From positions 107,938,547-108,002,546 of the forward strand of contig JACSVZ010000002.1 in the NCBI GenBank assembly GCA_014706295.1: a stretch of DNA of 64,000 bases. The letters are read 5' to 3'. The DNA comes from Lycocorax pyrrhopterus obiensis (taxonomy: Eukaryota > Chordata > Aves > Passeriformes > Paradisaeidae). The first letter of the stretch is position 1. Each line of letters begins with the position of its first letter. The translations under genes and the position numbers were made by a program. Shown one piece after another: positions 37,384-48,700 of this stretch. Below the pieces are notes generated by a model. It saw only the letters and a program-made list of their open reading frames with translations. It had not been told where the DNA came from and ran no database searches.

Positions 37384-37425
37384 AATTGTCTTAGGTTAAG
37401 ATGTAATTGTCTTAAGGTAAGATGT
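37384..37425. repeat. 21-bp tandem duplication
   Basis: Two adjacent copies of AATTGTCTTAGGTTAAGATGT, the second with two or three changes. It lies just upstream of the LTR at 37450. Confidence 0.8.
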
Positions 37426-37449
37426 AACCAAAAGTATTCTATCACCATC

Positions 37450-37948
37450 TGTTAAAACCAGGTGGGACAGTGTTCTTTGTCTCTTCCATGACACATCCTG
37501 GATAACCTTCTCCGGAGGGATATCTTCTGTTAATGGGCCACCAAGCCTCACTGCATGACTCATAAAATTGCATCATCCCATTGTGAGATGCTCCGCCCAG
37601 GGGGAAGAACCAAGCATTCCTACCTGGATATAATCTGCGGTTTGGAACACCACAGTCAGCCCTTCTCTACTGGATTCCCAGAGGAGAAGACCTACATAAC
37701 CACCATTGGAGCTTTTGAGGAACACCAGACCCTTCTACAGGATCACTGCTCCAACAGAACCACATCTACCACATCAACAGGATTGCAGCCACCATTTAAC
37801 CGGACTGCTACCACCACCCTGACCGACAGGGTGTCATGTTGTATCCTGACTCTGGCAGTGTTTCTGTACTACTGCATTTATTTTAATTTTCCTATTAAAT
37901 GTTGTTCTGATTTTGAGTCTCTCACTGGTTTGCTTTCAAACTAGTACA
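37450..37948 (+). mobile_element. Probable solo LTR (ERVL-like)
   Basis: Starts TGTTAAAACCAGG and ends CAAACTAGTACA, so the TG...CA ends and a CCAG/CTAG-type imperfect terminal inverted repeat agree with avian ERVL-type LTRs. It contains a TATAAT at 37629-37634 and an ATTAAA polyadenylation-type signal at 37894-37899 near the 3' end. It is about 499 bp and richer in GC and ACC words than its surroundings. No clear target-site duplication was found (CCATC before, ATAAC after), so the ends may be off by some bases or the duplication has decayed. No internal retroviral region follows. A 129-codon frame inside is incidental. Confidence 0.65.
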
Positions 37949-38052
37949 ATAACTTTCATTGCTATAAGATCTGGCTTCTTTCCACTACTGCATTATGTAT
38001 TATGTATATGCTTTAGCACAGCACAAAAGAAACTTTAGTCAAGTGCAAATTA

Positions 38053-38081
38053 TTGGGGCTGGTGCAAAAGTAACTGCTGTG
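38053..38081 (+). mobile_element. Lone mariner-like terminal repeat fragment (tentative)
   Basis: GGTGCAAAAGTAACTGC closely matches the core of the terminal inverted repeat of Hsmar1/MADE1-type mariner elements (GGTGCAAAAGTAATTGC). No matching reverse copy was found nearby, so at most one end remains. Chance cannot be excluded. Confidence 0.3.
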
Positions 38082-38255
38082 CAGGGGATTGAGTTGTCTA
38101 TATATCTGTTTTGTCTAAAGATTTGTGGTTATATCTGCAGTAGCAGATGCAAGAACATGAGGATGCTCAAAGATTGGTGTAGGAGTGTTTGACATGAACC
38201 AGGTCCTCCTTATCACCAGTTCACATCCAAGGTTTTCCTCTCATAAGAAATGAAC

Positions 38256-38760
38256 AATCATAGAATGACAGATTAATTTATATTGAAAAATAACTCCATG
38301 ATCAAGTCTAATCTCTGACCAAACACCACCTTGTCAATTAAGCCACAGAACTAAATGACATGTTCAGTTGTTTCTTGAACCCCTCCAGGGATGGTGACTC
38401 CACCACTTCCCTGGGCAGTCCATTCCAATGCTGAACCACTCCTTCAGTGAAAAAATTCTTCCTGATGTCCAACCTGAACCTCCCCTGGAGCAGCTTGAGG
38501 CCGTGTCTTCTTGTTCTGTAACAAGTTTCTTGGGAGAAGAGGCTAACACCCACTTTGCTACTGACTCTTTTCAGGCAGTTGTAGAGAGCAATAAGGTCTC
38601 CCCTGAGCTTCCTTTTCTCCAGGATAAACAAGCCCTCTTTAGAGGACTTGGTCTCTACATCCTTCACCAACTTCATCGTTCTCTGGACACACTCCAAATG
38701 TCTTTCATGAAGTGAGGGGCCCAGAACTGGGACAATACCCAAGTACAATATCATAAGGAC
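38256..38760 (-). mobile_element. CR1 LINE, 3' part with readable ORF2 end
   Basis: The minus strand holds a 159-codon frame (38817-38338), most of it matching the CR1 ORF2 C-terminus: '[19 protein letters not shown]', '[15 protein letters not shown]', '[20 protein letters not shown]', '[20 protein letters not shown]'. The left edge begins AATCATAGAATGACAG, the decayed tail in reverse complement. The long intact frame suggests a younger copy than those at 7.6 or 26.5 kb. It lacks the upstream RT and endonuclease, so it is not autonomous. Confidence 0.95.
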
Positions 38761-39530
38761 TTTAATCACATTCCTATTTGAAATAATCAGGGAATGAGGA
38801 TTCTGACACTTTAACATCTATGGCATGTCATATTCAATCTGTGAAACTATGACTGCATTGTGGCTACTCCTGATTAACTGTGTCTCAAAAAGGCATTGAG
38901 AAAACTTGTCCTTCTGCAAAAGGGTCTGAACACGCTTACAGGTAAGAACTATATCTTTTGTTTTATTCTGGAGCAATATTTTTTTTCAGATCTCTTGAGG
39001 TCTGACAAGTGATAACTTAAATAGGGCCAAAATCAATAGGTGTGACATGGTTAACTTTCGTTGGGACACCTTGTGTCGACAGAGAATGGATGAGTTTGTT
39101 TATGGGATCCTTGCTGTTGATGGCACAAGTTTCAGTGCTGCTATTAGTAAAGCTTTCCAGAGACTGATAGTTTTGTACTGGTTTTTTATTTATACTGCAT
39201 GCCATTTCTTTGTGTTCTTCTTATCATTTATCATGTGTTTCGTTTTCTGACTAGTCTTGGTTTGCAACAAATTATCTTTCATCACACTTTTACTTTTCCA
39301 AGTCAAATGGTCTGTTCAGGTTTAATTAGAGGCCATAACACACTCTAGTAAATTTCTGTTCAGTTGGAAATAACTTTGAGATATCCGAATTCACAATTCA
39401 CTGCACTGAATTTGGAAAAAAATGCTGTTTTCACAGATGAGCTGGAAATACGATTTACCATTAACTGTAGAACTACTGGCCAGATGTTTCTGTTTAGAAT
39501 TAAGTTGGGTTTGTGTGATACTCTCAGTGT
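38761..39530. other. Unique DNA between CR1 and LTR
   Basis: No feature recognised; AT-rich with short frames only. Confidence 0.5.
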
Positions 39531-39535
39531 AGTAT
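39531..39535. repeat. Target-site duplication, left (AGTAT)
   Basis: AGTAT directly before the 5' TG of the LTR; the identical 5-mer follows its terminal CA at 40176-40180. Confidence 0.9.
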
Positions 39536-40175
39536 TGTCTTGGGGTGACTCTATCATGTGTATCCCCTATCATGCTCTATGCCCAAAAAGTAATATTGTG
39601 CCATTTCTGTGCCTTTAAAGTGAGCTTGAGGAAAAAAAACCAAACGAACTTTTCAAAGCAGCTTCTCAAGGACACAGAGATTACACTGCTCTGGGTTCTC
39701 TGGCTGCGGGTAGCGGAGATGGAGCACCCTGCTCGCTTTCCTTCAGCCAGCTAGTTTTTTTTTTCCCTCTTGGCGTGAGACAGGGAGCTGAACTTTGTTT
39801 CCTGGGACTTTGGTTTTTTCCCTTCTTCTCTTCTGAACTGTTTCAACAACATCAGAACACATCAGGAGAATTTTCTCCCCGAGACCCGGGGGGTGGGCCC
39901 ACACCCTCACCGACCAGCTCCAAGGAGGAGAGAGACCACACCTACAGAAGGACTCTGAAATCTTCCCAGGTTTCTCTCTATAGCGAGAGGCTTCATTTCA
40001 TTATTTAGCATCATTATCCTTTTCCTGTGTGTTTGTTAAAATAAATAGTTTTTATCTCTTTCACTTTCCTTCGAGGAAAAATTTCCTTTTTTCCCAAACC
40101 CTGTGGGGGGAAGGGTGGTTGTAAACTGGTTTTCTCTCAGGGGATATATTACTTGATTTTGGCCAAACCAGCACA
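39536..40175 (+). mobile_element. Solo LTR with perfect 5-bp target duplication (ERVL-like)
   Basis: 640 bp, starting TGTCTTGGGGTGACTC and ending CCAAACCAGCACA, flanked by AGTAT on both sides. The 3' part holds AATAAA at 40040-40045, then a T- and C-rich stretch and a G-run (CTGTGGGGGGAAGGG), a typical R-U5 layout; a weak TATAG lies at 39979-39983. A 5-bp duplication fits class III (ERVL) integrases and many avian LTR elements. There is no internal retroviral region between the duplications, so this is a solo LTR produced by LTR-LTR recombination. The unmutated duplication points to a fairly recent insertion. The frames inside (39545-40008) are incidental. Confidence 0.93.
40040..40045 (+). 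terminator. Polyadenylation signal of the 39.5-40.2 kb LTR
   Basis: AATAAA about 130 bp before the LTR end, followed by T-rich sequence. It could end transcripts started in the LTR or read into it. Confidence 0.65.
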
Positions 40176-40180
40176 AGTAT
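40176..40180. repeat. Target-site duplication, right (AGTAT)
   Basis: Identical to 39531-39535, directly after the LTR's terminal CA. Confidence 0.9.
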
Positions 40181-42126
40181 GATGCAAATGGGTTATATAA
40201 TTCAGATGGGCCTGTTTGAAAATCCTAGTCTGCATATTTAGCTTCTCAATTTTCTTTGCTTTTCTGAAAGACATACACTAAGCTTTAACAGCTTTTCCAA
40301 TGTAAAGCAATTGCTTTCCATGTCAAACAAAAGCCCTTATTAGTGTGAGGTAATGTGTTAGCTACTAAGAAGATTCTGGTATGCTAGCAAACTAATAAAT
40401 ATTCATAAATAAACTTGAACTAGACAATGCACATATTCTCCGAAGAATGTGCTATAGTCTTAATCCAGAGAGTGTTGTAGTAATTAACAGATAAAAGGGG
40501 AGGTTCATTAAATGAATATGCAGTGTCATGAAATCAGAGCTGTGCATTGATCAATGCTAACTTAAAGATTCTTCCTTAGCTAGAATATTTTGACACCCCA
40601 TTTATCACTAGTACTATTTTTAGATTTTTAATTAGCAGATCACCAGCCCTTACCTCATTAACTTAGCTTCTGCAAAAACATTATTTCTACAGATAATAGT
40701 TAGGTTAGAATAATCACCACTCCCAATTTGTTGGATTGTAAGGAAGGACAGAACTTCAGCTTCTGTGACATGAAAATATATTTCATATCAGGCAAATGTG
40801 ACCTTGACTCAAGAGCATGTCTTACTTTCCGAACAATTTGTCTTCACTTTATTTTCCAAATGCATTAACCTCAAAACATGCACCTTTTCAAAGACAACTG
40901 AAACATTTTCCTAATTCATCTTAAATGCTTATTTCTAGCCCTCTGTTTGCAAAAATGTTTTGGGATATATTTCAGCAGAAAATTGTACCTTGATGCGTGT
41001 TTAACACAGCTTGCTGCATATTTGTATAGATAGGTTTTTAAACGCTTGGCCTTTATAGTCTTTTTATGAGAGAAAACATAATTTCCAGAAGCTGAAACGA
41101 ACCAAATAAAGACATATTTACACTTATGTTTTCTAAGTATGAAGGTTTAAGAAACTAATAAGAAGCAGACAATTGACAAATCAATTAAGTATGTCTTGTG
41201 CAGATGTTTGCTTCAATTTGAAGTGCCTATTTTATTGCTTATACTGTTGGAAGGTAAGTTCCACCAGTAGTGATGGATAGGAACATACATCATGCCATAC
41301 GGTTTCAAGACTATACAATTATCCCTGCAACATGCATGTTATATTTTCAACATGCTGCATAAGGCTTAAGGTTTTCCTGTTGCAAGATCCACAATTAAAT
41401 CATCTTAATGTCTTTTTGCTCTCATACACATAGAAAAAATGAAAACATTAGGCTAGCCTCAATTAAATAGCCAGTGAATAAGGTAGCTGAACAATATTTG
41501 CACCCCTAGCTGTTCAATCTAATTAAAATTCCCATCAAATGGAAGAATTGATTAGTTTCTTCAAGCAGAGAGGTTTGCATCATGCAAGCAGTCTAAATAA
41601 TTTACATCAGAGCTTTCAACACATTTCAAATGCTGCCATCTCTGCCTTGTGAAACAGTTTATGGCATCCTAAGACATGCTTTCATTACATTCACTGATTT
41701 TGCAATCAATAGTAAGCCAGAAGTTCAGAACACAGTCTGAGAAGGTCATAGTGCTGCCACTGAAGATAGTCTGGGTAAAGGTCACCTAATTATTTTGTGT
41801 TTTATGAAGTTTACAGATATGGTCTGATATGTAACCATGTGTGTGCAAGCTCATTAAGCACTAATGCTAGCTTTGTAATGAAAACAATCCATTTTCAAAT
41901 TTAAGATTTAATTTTCTCATTTGCAACATTTTTGATGTAAAAAATTAAGAGCACAAGACCTTGTCAAGATGAGTACACAAAATCCAAAGCTTATCATTAC
42001 ATTATTAAATTATTGCAATGGATGAAAAAATGAATTTGTGGGGAAAAAAATGCCATTTGCTCTAATTATAATGGAATGCTTCAGATAATCACACACATAT
42101 TTGGAAAGACTCATTCAGTCTCTTTT
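40181..42126. other. Unique AT-rich DNA, possibly conserved non-coding
   Basis: No gene or repeat seen. Several TAATTA-like words occur (near 40475, 40627, 41518), with few homopolymers, a texture often found in conserved non-coding DNA. This is an impression and not evidence of function. Confidence 0.4.
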
Positions 42127-42196
42127 TCAGTGAATGATACAAAACTGGAGGATGTGATAATTTTCTGCAAAAAGTTTGCAACAAGCAGAAAGAAAG

Positions 42197-42440
42197 TGGT
42201 GTCAGGGGAGGTTTAGGTTGGATATTAGAAAAAGATTCTTCACCCAGAGGGTGGTTGGTCGCTGGAACAGGCTCCCCAGGGGAGTGGTCCCAGTACCAAA
42301 CCTGGCAGAGTTCAAGAAGTGTTTGGACAATGCTCTCAGGCACATGGTGTGACTCTTGGGGATGGTGTTGTGCAGGGCCAGGAGTTGGACTAGATGATCC
42401 TTGCGGGTCCCTTCCAACTCAGCTTATTCTGTGATTCTTT
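42197..42440 (+). mobile_element. CR1 LINE, 3' terminal fragment
   Basis: CR1 phrases in order: 'ggtttaggttggatattaga', 'cgctggaacaggctcccca', 'gagttcaagaagtgtttgga', 'gatggtgttgtgcagggcca', 'ggagttggactagatgatc', 'cccttccaactcag', and the tail ATTCTGTGATTCTTTG. Well conserved. About 45 bp upstream, 42127-42154 resembles the FADDTKLGG part of CR1 RT, which hints at an internal deletion in one copy. Confidence 0.93.
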
Positions 42441-42630
42441 GAAATCCTGACAAAATTTTTCAAGAACACTGGTATTTTCATGAAGAATTAAGGGGCCTAA
42501 TTCCACTGGTAGACCCCAGGAATTACAGCAGTTTTTAATGTATCTGGAGTATTTAGATGGAATCTGAGATGAGCAGAGAGGCTTTCACAAAGTGTATACT
42601 CTTAGATCTCTCACCTGGACCGACCTTGGA

Positions 42631-43430
42631 TGTTGTGAGAGACTGAAATTTTAATGGCTCTTGACTCAAACAATTGGCCATTTGCTAAGGCAAGGTTTGC
42701 ACACCCAAACAAAATGGAGAAGGAGAGTTTTTTGTGTGTAATGGCAAAACTTCTGAATCTTATAAGACAAAAGGGGTGCACAACCACCACTGGAGGCTAC
42801 AAGCTAGTGTTTGAGCCAAATAATAACCTTTCCGTTCAGGGCAGCACTTACCATAATGCCAATGTCCTCCCTTACTCAACTGGCTTCATTTTAAAACTCT
42901 CCCGTCCCCTCCAGTAGGCCTAAAGGTGTTCATTCCTTCTGATGGGGCATAACTAACTCAATTACATTGTCATCAGAGACAGCTGTCACATCTTACAAGG
43001 CGTTATAAACCATTAAAGACCCCCAAAGTGTCCCAGACTAATTTCTGGGGCCTTCCACCAGAGGACTGTGCATGACCCACACAGTTGCAACAGAAGCACA
43101 GTGTTACATCAGACACTGTAAAATTCCCTCCTCCAGGGAAGGTACCTGGGCGTTCCACCCCAAACTGAACATATATTAACCTGTTGAACACTTATGTTTC
43201 ATAGGCTTTCCCAACCCTCAACAGATCAAGACTGGTCTCATCACTGGATCCATGAGTGGTGATATCTTTCTACTCTTACCCTTTCTTTCTCTTTCTTTCT
43301 TTTCTTTATACATTTTCTTAAACGTTTTTTATGCTTTTATATCACTATATTTGCACAGATGAAAATCAAATTGGCTCCATACCTCCTTTCAATTGCAACC
43401 AAATTGTTCTAAAATGAACCCTACATATAT
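42631..43430 (+). mobile_element. LTR-like / ERV-derived segment (tentative)
   Basis: Starts TGTTGTGAGAGACTGAA and differs in composition from the flanks, with many CACCACT, CTCCAG and GGGG words. It contains a near-palindrome around 43239-43262 (TCACTGGATCCATGAGTGGTGA), a CTTT tract, and an AATCAAATTGG (possible decayed polyadenylation signal) near 43365 followed by a T/C-rich U5-like end. I recall similar wording in avian LTRs but cannot name the family. No target duplication or firm 3' boundary was found. It may include part of an internal region. Confidence 0.45.
43280..43308. repeat. (CTTT)n microsatellite
   Basis: Imperfect CTTT repeats within the LTR-like segment. Confidence 0.85.
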
Positions 43431-44644
43431 ACACACTGGTCATTCAGTGTCATTTCACTCTAATTTGCCCCAAGGGATCTATCAACAAGAACCTCAGTTC
43501 TTGCCTTCAGGTGTAGGTTTTAACACATGTACCAATGAGAAATTACTGCCCTCATATGAGAGTAACTTTTCATAAGTCATGAAGTTTTCAGACTCCATTA
43601 AAAAAATACTGCAGTTCAGAAAACAAAAAAAATCGAAATTTATCAGAATTTCACCATATTTTCGTTTATGCAGATGTCAGCTCCTACCCAACTTCCTTTG
43701 GATCCAAAAATGCAGAGGTAGGGTTTTGCCAAAACCTTTTTTTCATCCAGAGCACATCAGCTATTCAGTAGTAAAGGTAGGCTACTCCAAAGACAAATTT
43801 CCTTTAAAATGTTACCAATATATACTAACTGAATTTACACATACACAAAGAATTTGCCCCAAACCTGGCCATTCAGATGAATCTCCTGAGCAAATATCTG
43901 AGATTCTTGACCCTTGCCCTATCTTCTGACTAACCTTTATTTTAAATTTATATTTTATCTTCTTTTCTTCTTTGCCTTGGCACATGCTTGTAGATAGAAA
44001 AGGAAAGGAGATCAGCTTGCTCCAATCTGAAAAGAGTGAGATAAACTGGTGTAATTGTCCAGTATGTGTGCTAGAGTGCCCTTGTGTTCTAAAACAATGA
44101 GCCCTGCTTCATCCACTAATCCAATGATACTTTTGTGATTACCCCATAACTGCAGGTCTGTATCCCAAGTGGGTGGAGGCATCATGACTTCTCCACAAGG
44201 CAGATGCCTTTTGCCAGGACAAAAGCCGGCACAGTGAACTACCAGAAGGAGGACAGAGGGCCTCTGTTCCGCACACCAACATCAGCTAACTTGGCACATA
44301 CATTCACATACACTGTGACAACACATTTGTGCAGTGGCCCTGAAAGGACAACGTCACAGCAAATGCATTTCAATGCAAATACATAAAGAAAATGTGCACT
44401 TCAAATAAAGAATTCCTACATCTTACAGTATCTGTAGCAGCGCAGCAATCCCAGCATCTATAGAGCAACATCTAACACCAAGAGCACAGCACCTAACATC
44501 TGTGGCAACACAGCAAAGGGACCTCAGACGAACAGCAGAGCTGAGAATGCCACTGCCAGTGCCACTGAGCAGCTGTTCAGAAGCCCTAATGAGGCACTAC
44601 ATTAGAGAAGGCATAAGAGGCTGAATATATAAATAACATTATAT
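43431..44644. other. Unassigned DNA after the LTR-like segment
   Basis: Two frames (43579-43929, 44204-44386) have no domain. The part 44100-44610 is GC-richer and contains CAAATAAAG near 44403 and AGCACAGCACC-type words. It could be decayed retroelement sequence, but no family could be recognised. Confidence 0.4.
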
Positions 44645-44990
44645 TGTCTTGCTATAAATCGGGGGCCGCTGTATTCTCATCCTGGCTACAGTGCTGGTCA
44701 CCATGTCTTAGAAAACATATTGTGAAGGCAGAGGGAGAGACAGCTTGCAGAGGAATGATGAATCATCAAGGGCATCTCAGAGATTAAGAGAGATTGAGAA
44801 GATTAGGACTGTTTACTTTGGAAATAAGAAGAGAGGACATGATCACAGTATTTGAAGTACTTCAGGAAGTGTCTAAAACACAGAGTGGTGTGATTGAAAA
44901 TTACTCTTTTCTATGTCTCAGAGCACAAGACAAGAGTTGACTTAATTAAATTAAAATGAGGAGGAATTAAAACTGACTCTTAGGAACCCG
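44645..44990 (+). mobile_element. Old CR1/L3-type LINE fragment
   Basis: Degraded but ordered resemblance to CR1 ORF2 end: 'cctggctacagtgctggtca', 'gcagaggaatgatgaatca', 'gaagattaggactgtttac', 'aagaagagaggacatgatca', 'cagagcacaagacaagag', then a 'attaaattaaaatgaggag' segment. Many indels indicate considerable age. It is cut off where the GC-rich block begins at about 45000. Confidence 0.5.
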
Positions 44991-44999
44991 ATAGTAGTA

Positions 45000-45470
45000 A
45001 CAGGCCCTTATGGCCCTGCCTAGTCTCCCAGATGCCTCCCACACCCTTTCCCTTTCCAAATGGCCAAGGACCCCATTTCAGCTGAGCCCAGCACTATCAG
45101 TCCCTGCTCCAGAAATATCTCCAGCACCCGTGTCACTGTACCATTGCTTGTATCTCCTTGGCTGACCCAGATCTACTGCCTCCATCTCCTTGTTGCTCAT
45201 GGGGCCAGCAGAGCCCACAGCTATTATGACCCTGCCCTGTCCTGCCATGTTCTGTGGAGTGGCAGCCCTCAGCTTCTGGTCCTGTTCCTGGGGGAGCTGC
45301 CTGCCTGCAGCCATCTCAGGCCACCTGGAGCTGGAGGCCAAGTGCCCCATGAAACCCCCCATGGCCATCGAGCTCCAAGGGCTGGTCAGCATGTAAAGGC
45401 AGAGCGCAGCCCTGCTGGCTGCCAGCTCCTGATGGAACTAAATCCCCTTAGGATTCCTCTCTCCACCAGT
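45000..45470. other. Unidentified GC-rich block
   Basis: A sharp compositional island: CCTGCC, CCAGCA and GGAGCTG words, clearly GC-richer than both flanks, but with few CpG, so not a CpG island. It carries a 159-codon plus frame (45060-45539) and overlapping frames on both strands. None shows a domain I recognise, and open frames are expected in GC-rich DNA. It sits between two CR1-like pieces of the same strand (44645-44990 and 45700-45790), so it may be an insertion into one older element. Candidates are a retroelement fragment or a processed pseudogene. Confidence 0.5.
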
Positions 45471-45699
45471 TTTTACCTAGACTATGCTGTAAATCTAGGT
45501 CCAGAAATCATCATATTTCTAAATCTGATGTTAAACTAGTAAATGCATGACTAGTAGACTAAAGACATTGGAAATTCTTTATCAAAACCAAAGCTTTTAT
45601 TTGAAAAATCCAGCTTAGTCACCAGAAATCACACAAGAGCCCATGTCACACTTGATCTATGAATTGACATGGCTGTACGTGACTCTGGATATCCGCGTT

Positions 45700-45790
45700 A
45701 TCTTGGTTAGAGTGAGCTCAGCTATCCCTGCACCCTACTGTTTATCCAGATGACCTCTAGGATCTCTCAAACATTCTGTGATTCCACGAT
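45700..45790 (+). mobile_element. CR1 LINE, extreme 3' end
   Basis: 'tccagatgacctctaggat' followed by CATTCTGTGATTCCACGAT is the CR1 3' UTR end and tail. The upstream part is poorly preserved. It may be the other end of the copy at 44645-44990. Confidence 0.65.
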
Positions 45791-48700
45791 ACATTAAAAA
45801 ATAGTGTTTTAAAAATTGAATCCTTTACAGATCAGCAACTTATGAAAAGCCATCAATCTCTTCCTTTGAAGCATAAAGAGTGGGCATTATTTTTACTCCA
45901 TCTCTGTCTAAGGCACTACTCTCGTGAGACTTCCCTGCTCTTAAAAAATAGGCCTAGAGGACAGTGTTTTCCAACAGTAGAAAGTTTGAAAAGCTAGCAG
46001 AAGTTTGTGTTTCCTTTATTAAAATGCATTGCTTCTGCCCTGTAGGACCTGAAAACCCCTGAACGACCTTCATAAATTGTTGGAGTACATTATATTTGCA
46101 CTTCTAGTTTCCAGTTAATTGATATGCTCTGCTCAGTTAAGACAGAGCTCCAATTTTCCCTTGCCAGTCTTTGGCTTCCTTTCATGTACATAACTTCAGT
46201 GGTTAAAGTCAAATTTATAGTATAAGTTATTCCAATTGTGAATTACATTGTTTTCCTTCTTATAAAGATGGATTAATTATTAAATTAAAAGAATGCACAT
46301 CATTTTTGCTGTATACCTGGAAAAGAGGTTTGGATATTTGTTCCTGTAATTATGGTTGTCATAAACATAGCTGATTATTTTGCCAGATGTTAATTGAGGT
46401 TCATTTTTATGGCTTCTTCAGCTACCTTTCCCTTCAACTTGCAGGTATAAAATATGAAGATAGCATTAATTAATACTAGAGGTCTAAGGGGAGGTGAGAA
46501 ACACAGTGAGGCTCTGTGAGTGGTCCAAGAAATATTTGTCTTCGTAAGCTTAGCCTGCTTTACCAGGAAGAGGATGTATGCATTGAACTTAACTAAGAAT
46601 GTGGAAATTAAAACTAAATAAAGCATTTTCTTGAGTAGGAGCTGTATAACTAACACAGTTTATCTGATATTCAGTGTTCCCCAGATCAGAATGCTAACAT
46701 GTAGGCTTTGGGAGCTCAGCTGGAGCTTCTACTCATAGATGACAAAATTCTACTCTATTTATCATTAAAACCCACATAAATGCCTATTAAATGACAATGG
46801 GAAAATGTTCTGAAAATCAGGAGAAAATGTTGATTATTTTGCTGCAGTGTTTTTGTCCAAGTAATTCTCTTACTTTAAAAGTTTTGCTTAAAATAGTCAC
46901 AATAAATGCAAGAGTCAAACTGGTGCTCTAAAAGAACAAATACCAATAGGCACTTAGCAGTTTTCATCAAAGGATTAGTGCAATCAAGACTTGAAATTTT
47001 TTCTTTCCATGACCATGATGAAAAAATTTATCCTTTTGACCTCAACAAATATACACAGGAAGACAGTTATATTTTGTAAAAACTTGTCAAAGCTGGAGCA
47101 GGACCTGGTGACCCTGGACAATAGAATCTTGAAAAATCTCTCCATAAAGGTGTTTGAAAGGATTATACTGGGGTATATTCAGATCACGGTTTAGGTGGTC
47201 CCAGGCCTGGATTAAATTGCTTTAATGTTGTCCTTACCTTGCTTCACTCTAGCTCTTATTCTCAGTATGTCATACTATCAAGGATTAAAGCAGAACAACA
47301 ATACTTAATAGCATGAAGATTTTTCCAGCACAATGGAATTTGTGAGATACAAAGACATGACTCAGGCAAGCGATGCAGGGTCTTCCATAAGAAGACTTTA
47401 TGTATATGGTCCAATAATAGAGACCTTAAATTGAAGTGACAAGAAGCCCTTTTATAAACAGTATCTATTGATTGAAGCCCTATTTTTGTTTGCATTCATT
47501 TTTATCTGAGTACAAGACACAGAAAAGAAAAAATTTAAAAAGAAGGCAAAAAATTTTTAAAAAGAGGGGAAGAAATGGTAGAGATAGGGTGAAAGACTCT
47601 TGTGAGATTGTTTTGATTTCATACAGTTGTTTTTTTCAGTTGCACTCAAATAGCCTGCCTGCAAGCTGCTTCAGAGAGTAGGAATGCTTTCCCATAATAA
47701 TGTTTCATTTCTTATGCTGGTTGTACTGCCAAAATGTTACATATTATTGGAAGAGGCCAAGAATAAGTGTGATGAAGAATGTTATCATGGCAAGAAAAAT
47801 GACAGTTAACTTCCAAGAATAGCATGATCTCCAACGTTTGTTTTAGACGGTAGAAATCAGCAACAGATTCTTCAAATAAATTAATTTTTAATTTGAATTG
47901 CTTATTTGGAGTATTTTGATTGTCTCCATTTCACATGCAGACCACAGGTAGATATTCAAGACCTTTAATTTCACAGAAGAACACTTAACAGAGTAAATGG
48001 ATTTTTTCTTCATTGCCTTCTTACACCTTATAACTATCTGATGGACCCAATATAAATCTGCAACTTCTCAAGTAAAAAATGAGACCATAGCTCTTATAGT
48101 CCCACTGCACTCCACAGCCTTACTAAAGAGAATTGTTTCTTGTGGTGTTAAAAGTTATTCAGCAGGCATCAGTTTTTATTAAATATAGTACCCCTCAAAA
48201 TCTCATTTGATAAGGGACTGAGTATGGTTTTAAAGATGTTACCTCAAGGAAAGTTCAGCATTTCAAATTAACGATTTAATCTTTGAAATATTAGAGCTAA
48301 AAATATTAAATTGCTTAAAAGTAGTAATTATAAAGTGGATATTATAAATAACAACATATGGCATCACTGTGAGTACAAGGCTGAATTAATTCCTGAGGCT
48401 CTGATGCCATTCATAAACCTCTCACAGTTTATGACTGCAGCTGAGTTCTTGAGTGAAATACAGCCTTGTGTTTACTCCAGGGCTATCTATTATGCTCCAT
48501 GTTATTCAAATGGATTCTTATGTTGATCCTCATGCTTTGCCTCAGAATTGTTTTTCCCCAATCATTAACACAAGCTTGTAGCTTTTTCCCTTAATACGAG
48601 TCCTCATTTTTTACAACAGAAAAAACACATCTGAACAGAGATATTACCTTATTGATGCAACAAATCACATAGTCCACCAATTCACAGCCTTTCAACATTC

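Noticed and set aside
45060..45539. 159-codon plus-strand frame
   Set aside because: GC-rich composition gives open frames on both strands here; no domain, no homologue recognised. Kept only as an unidentified block.
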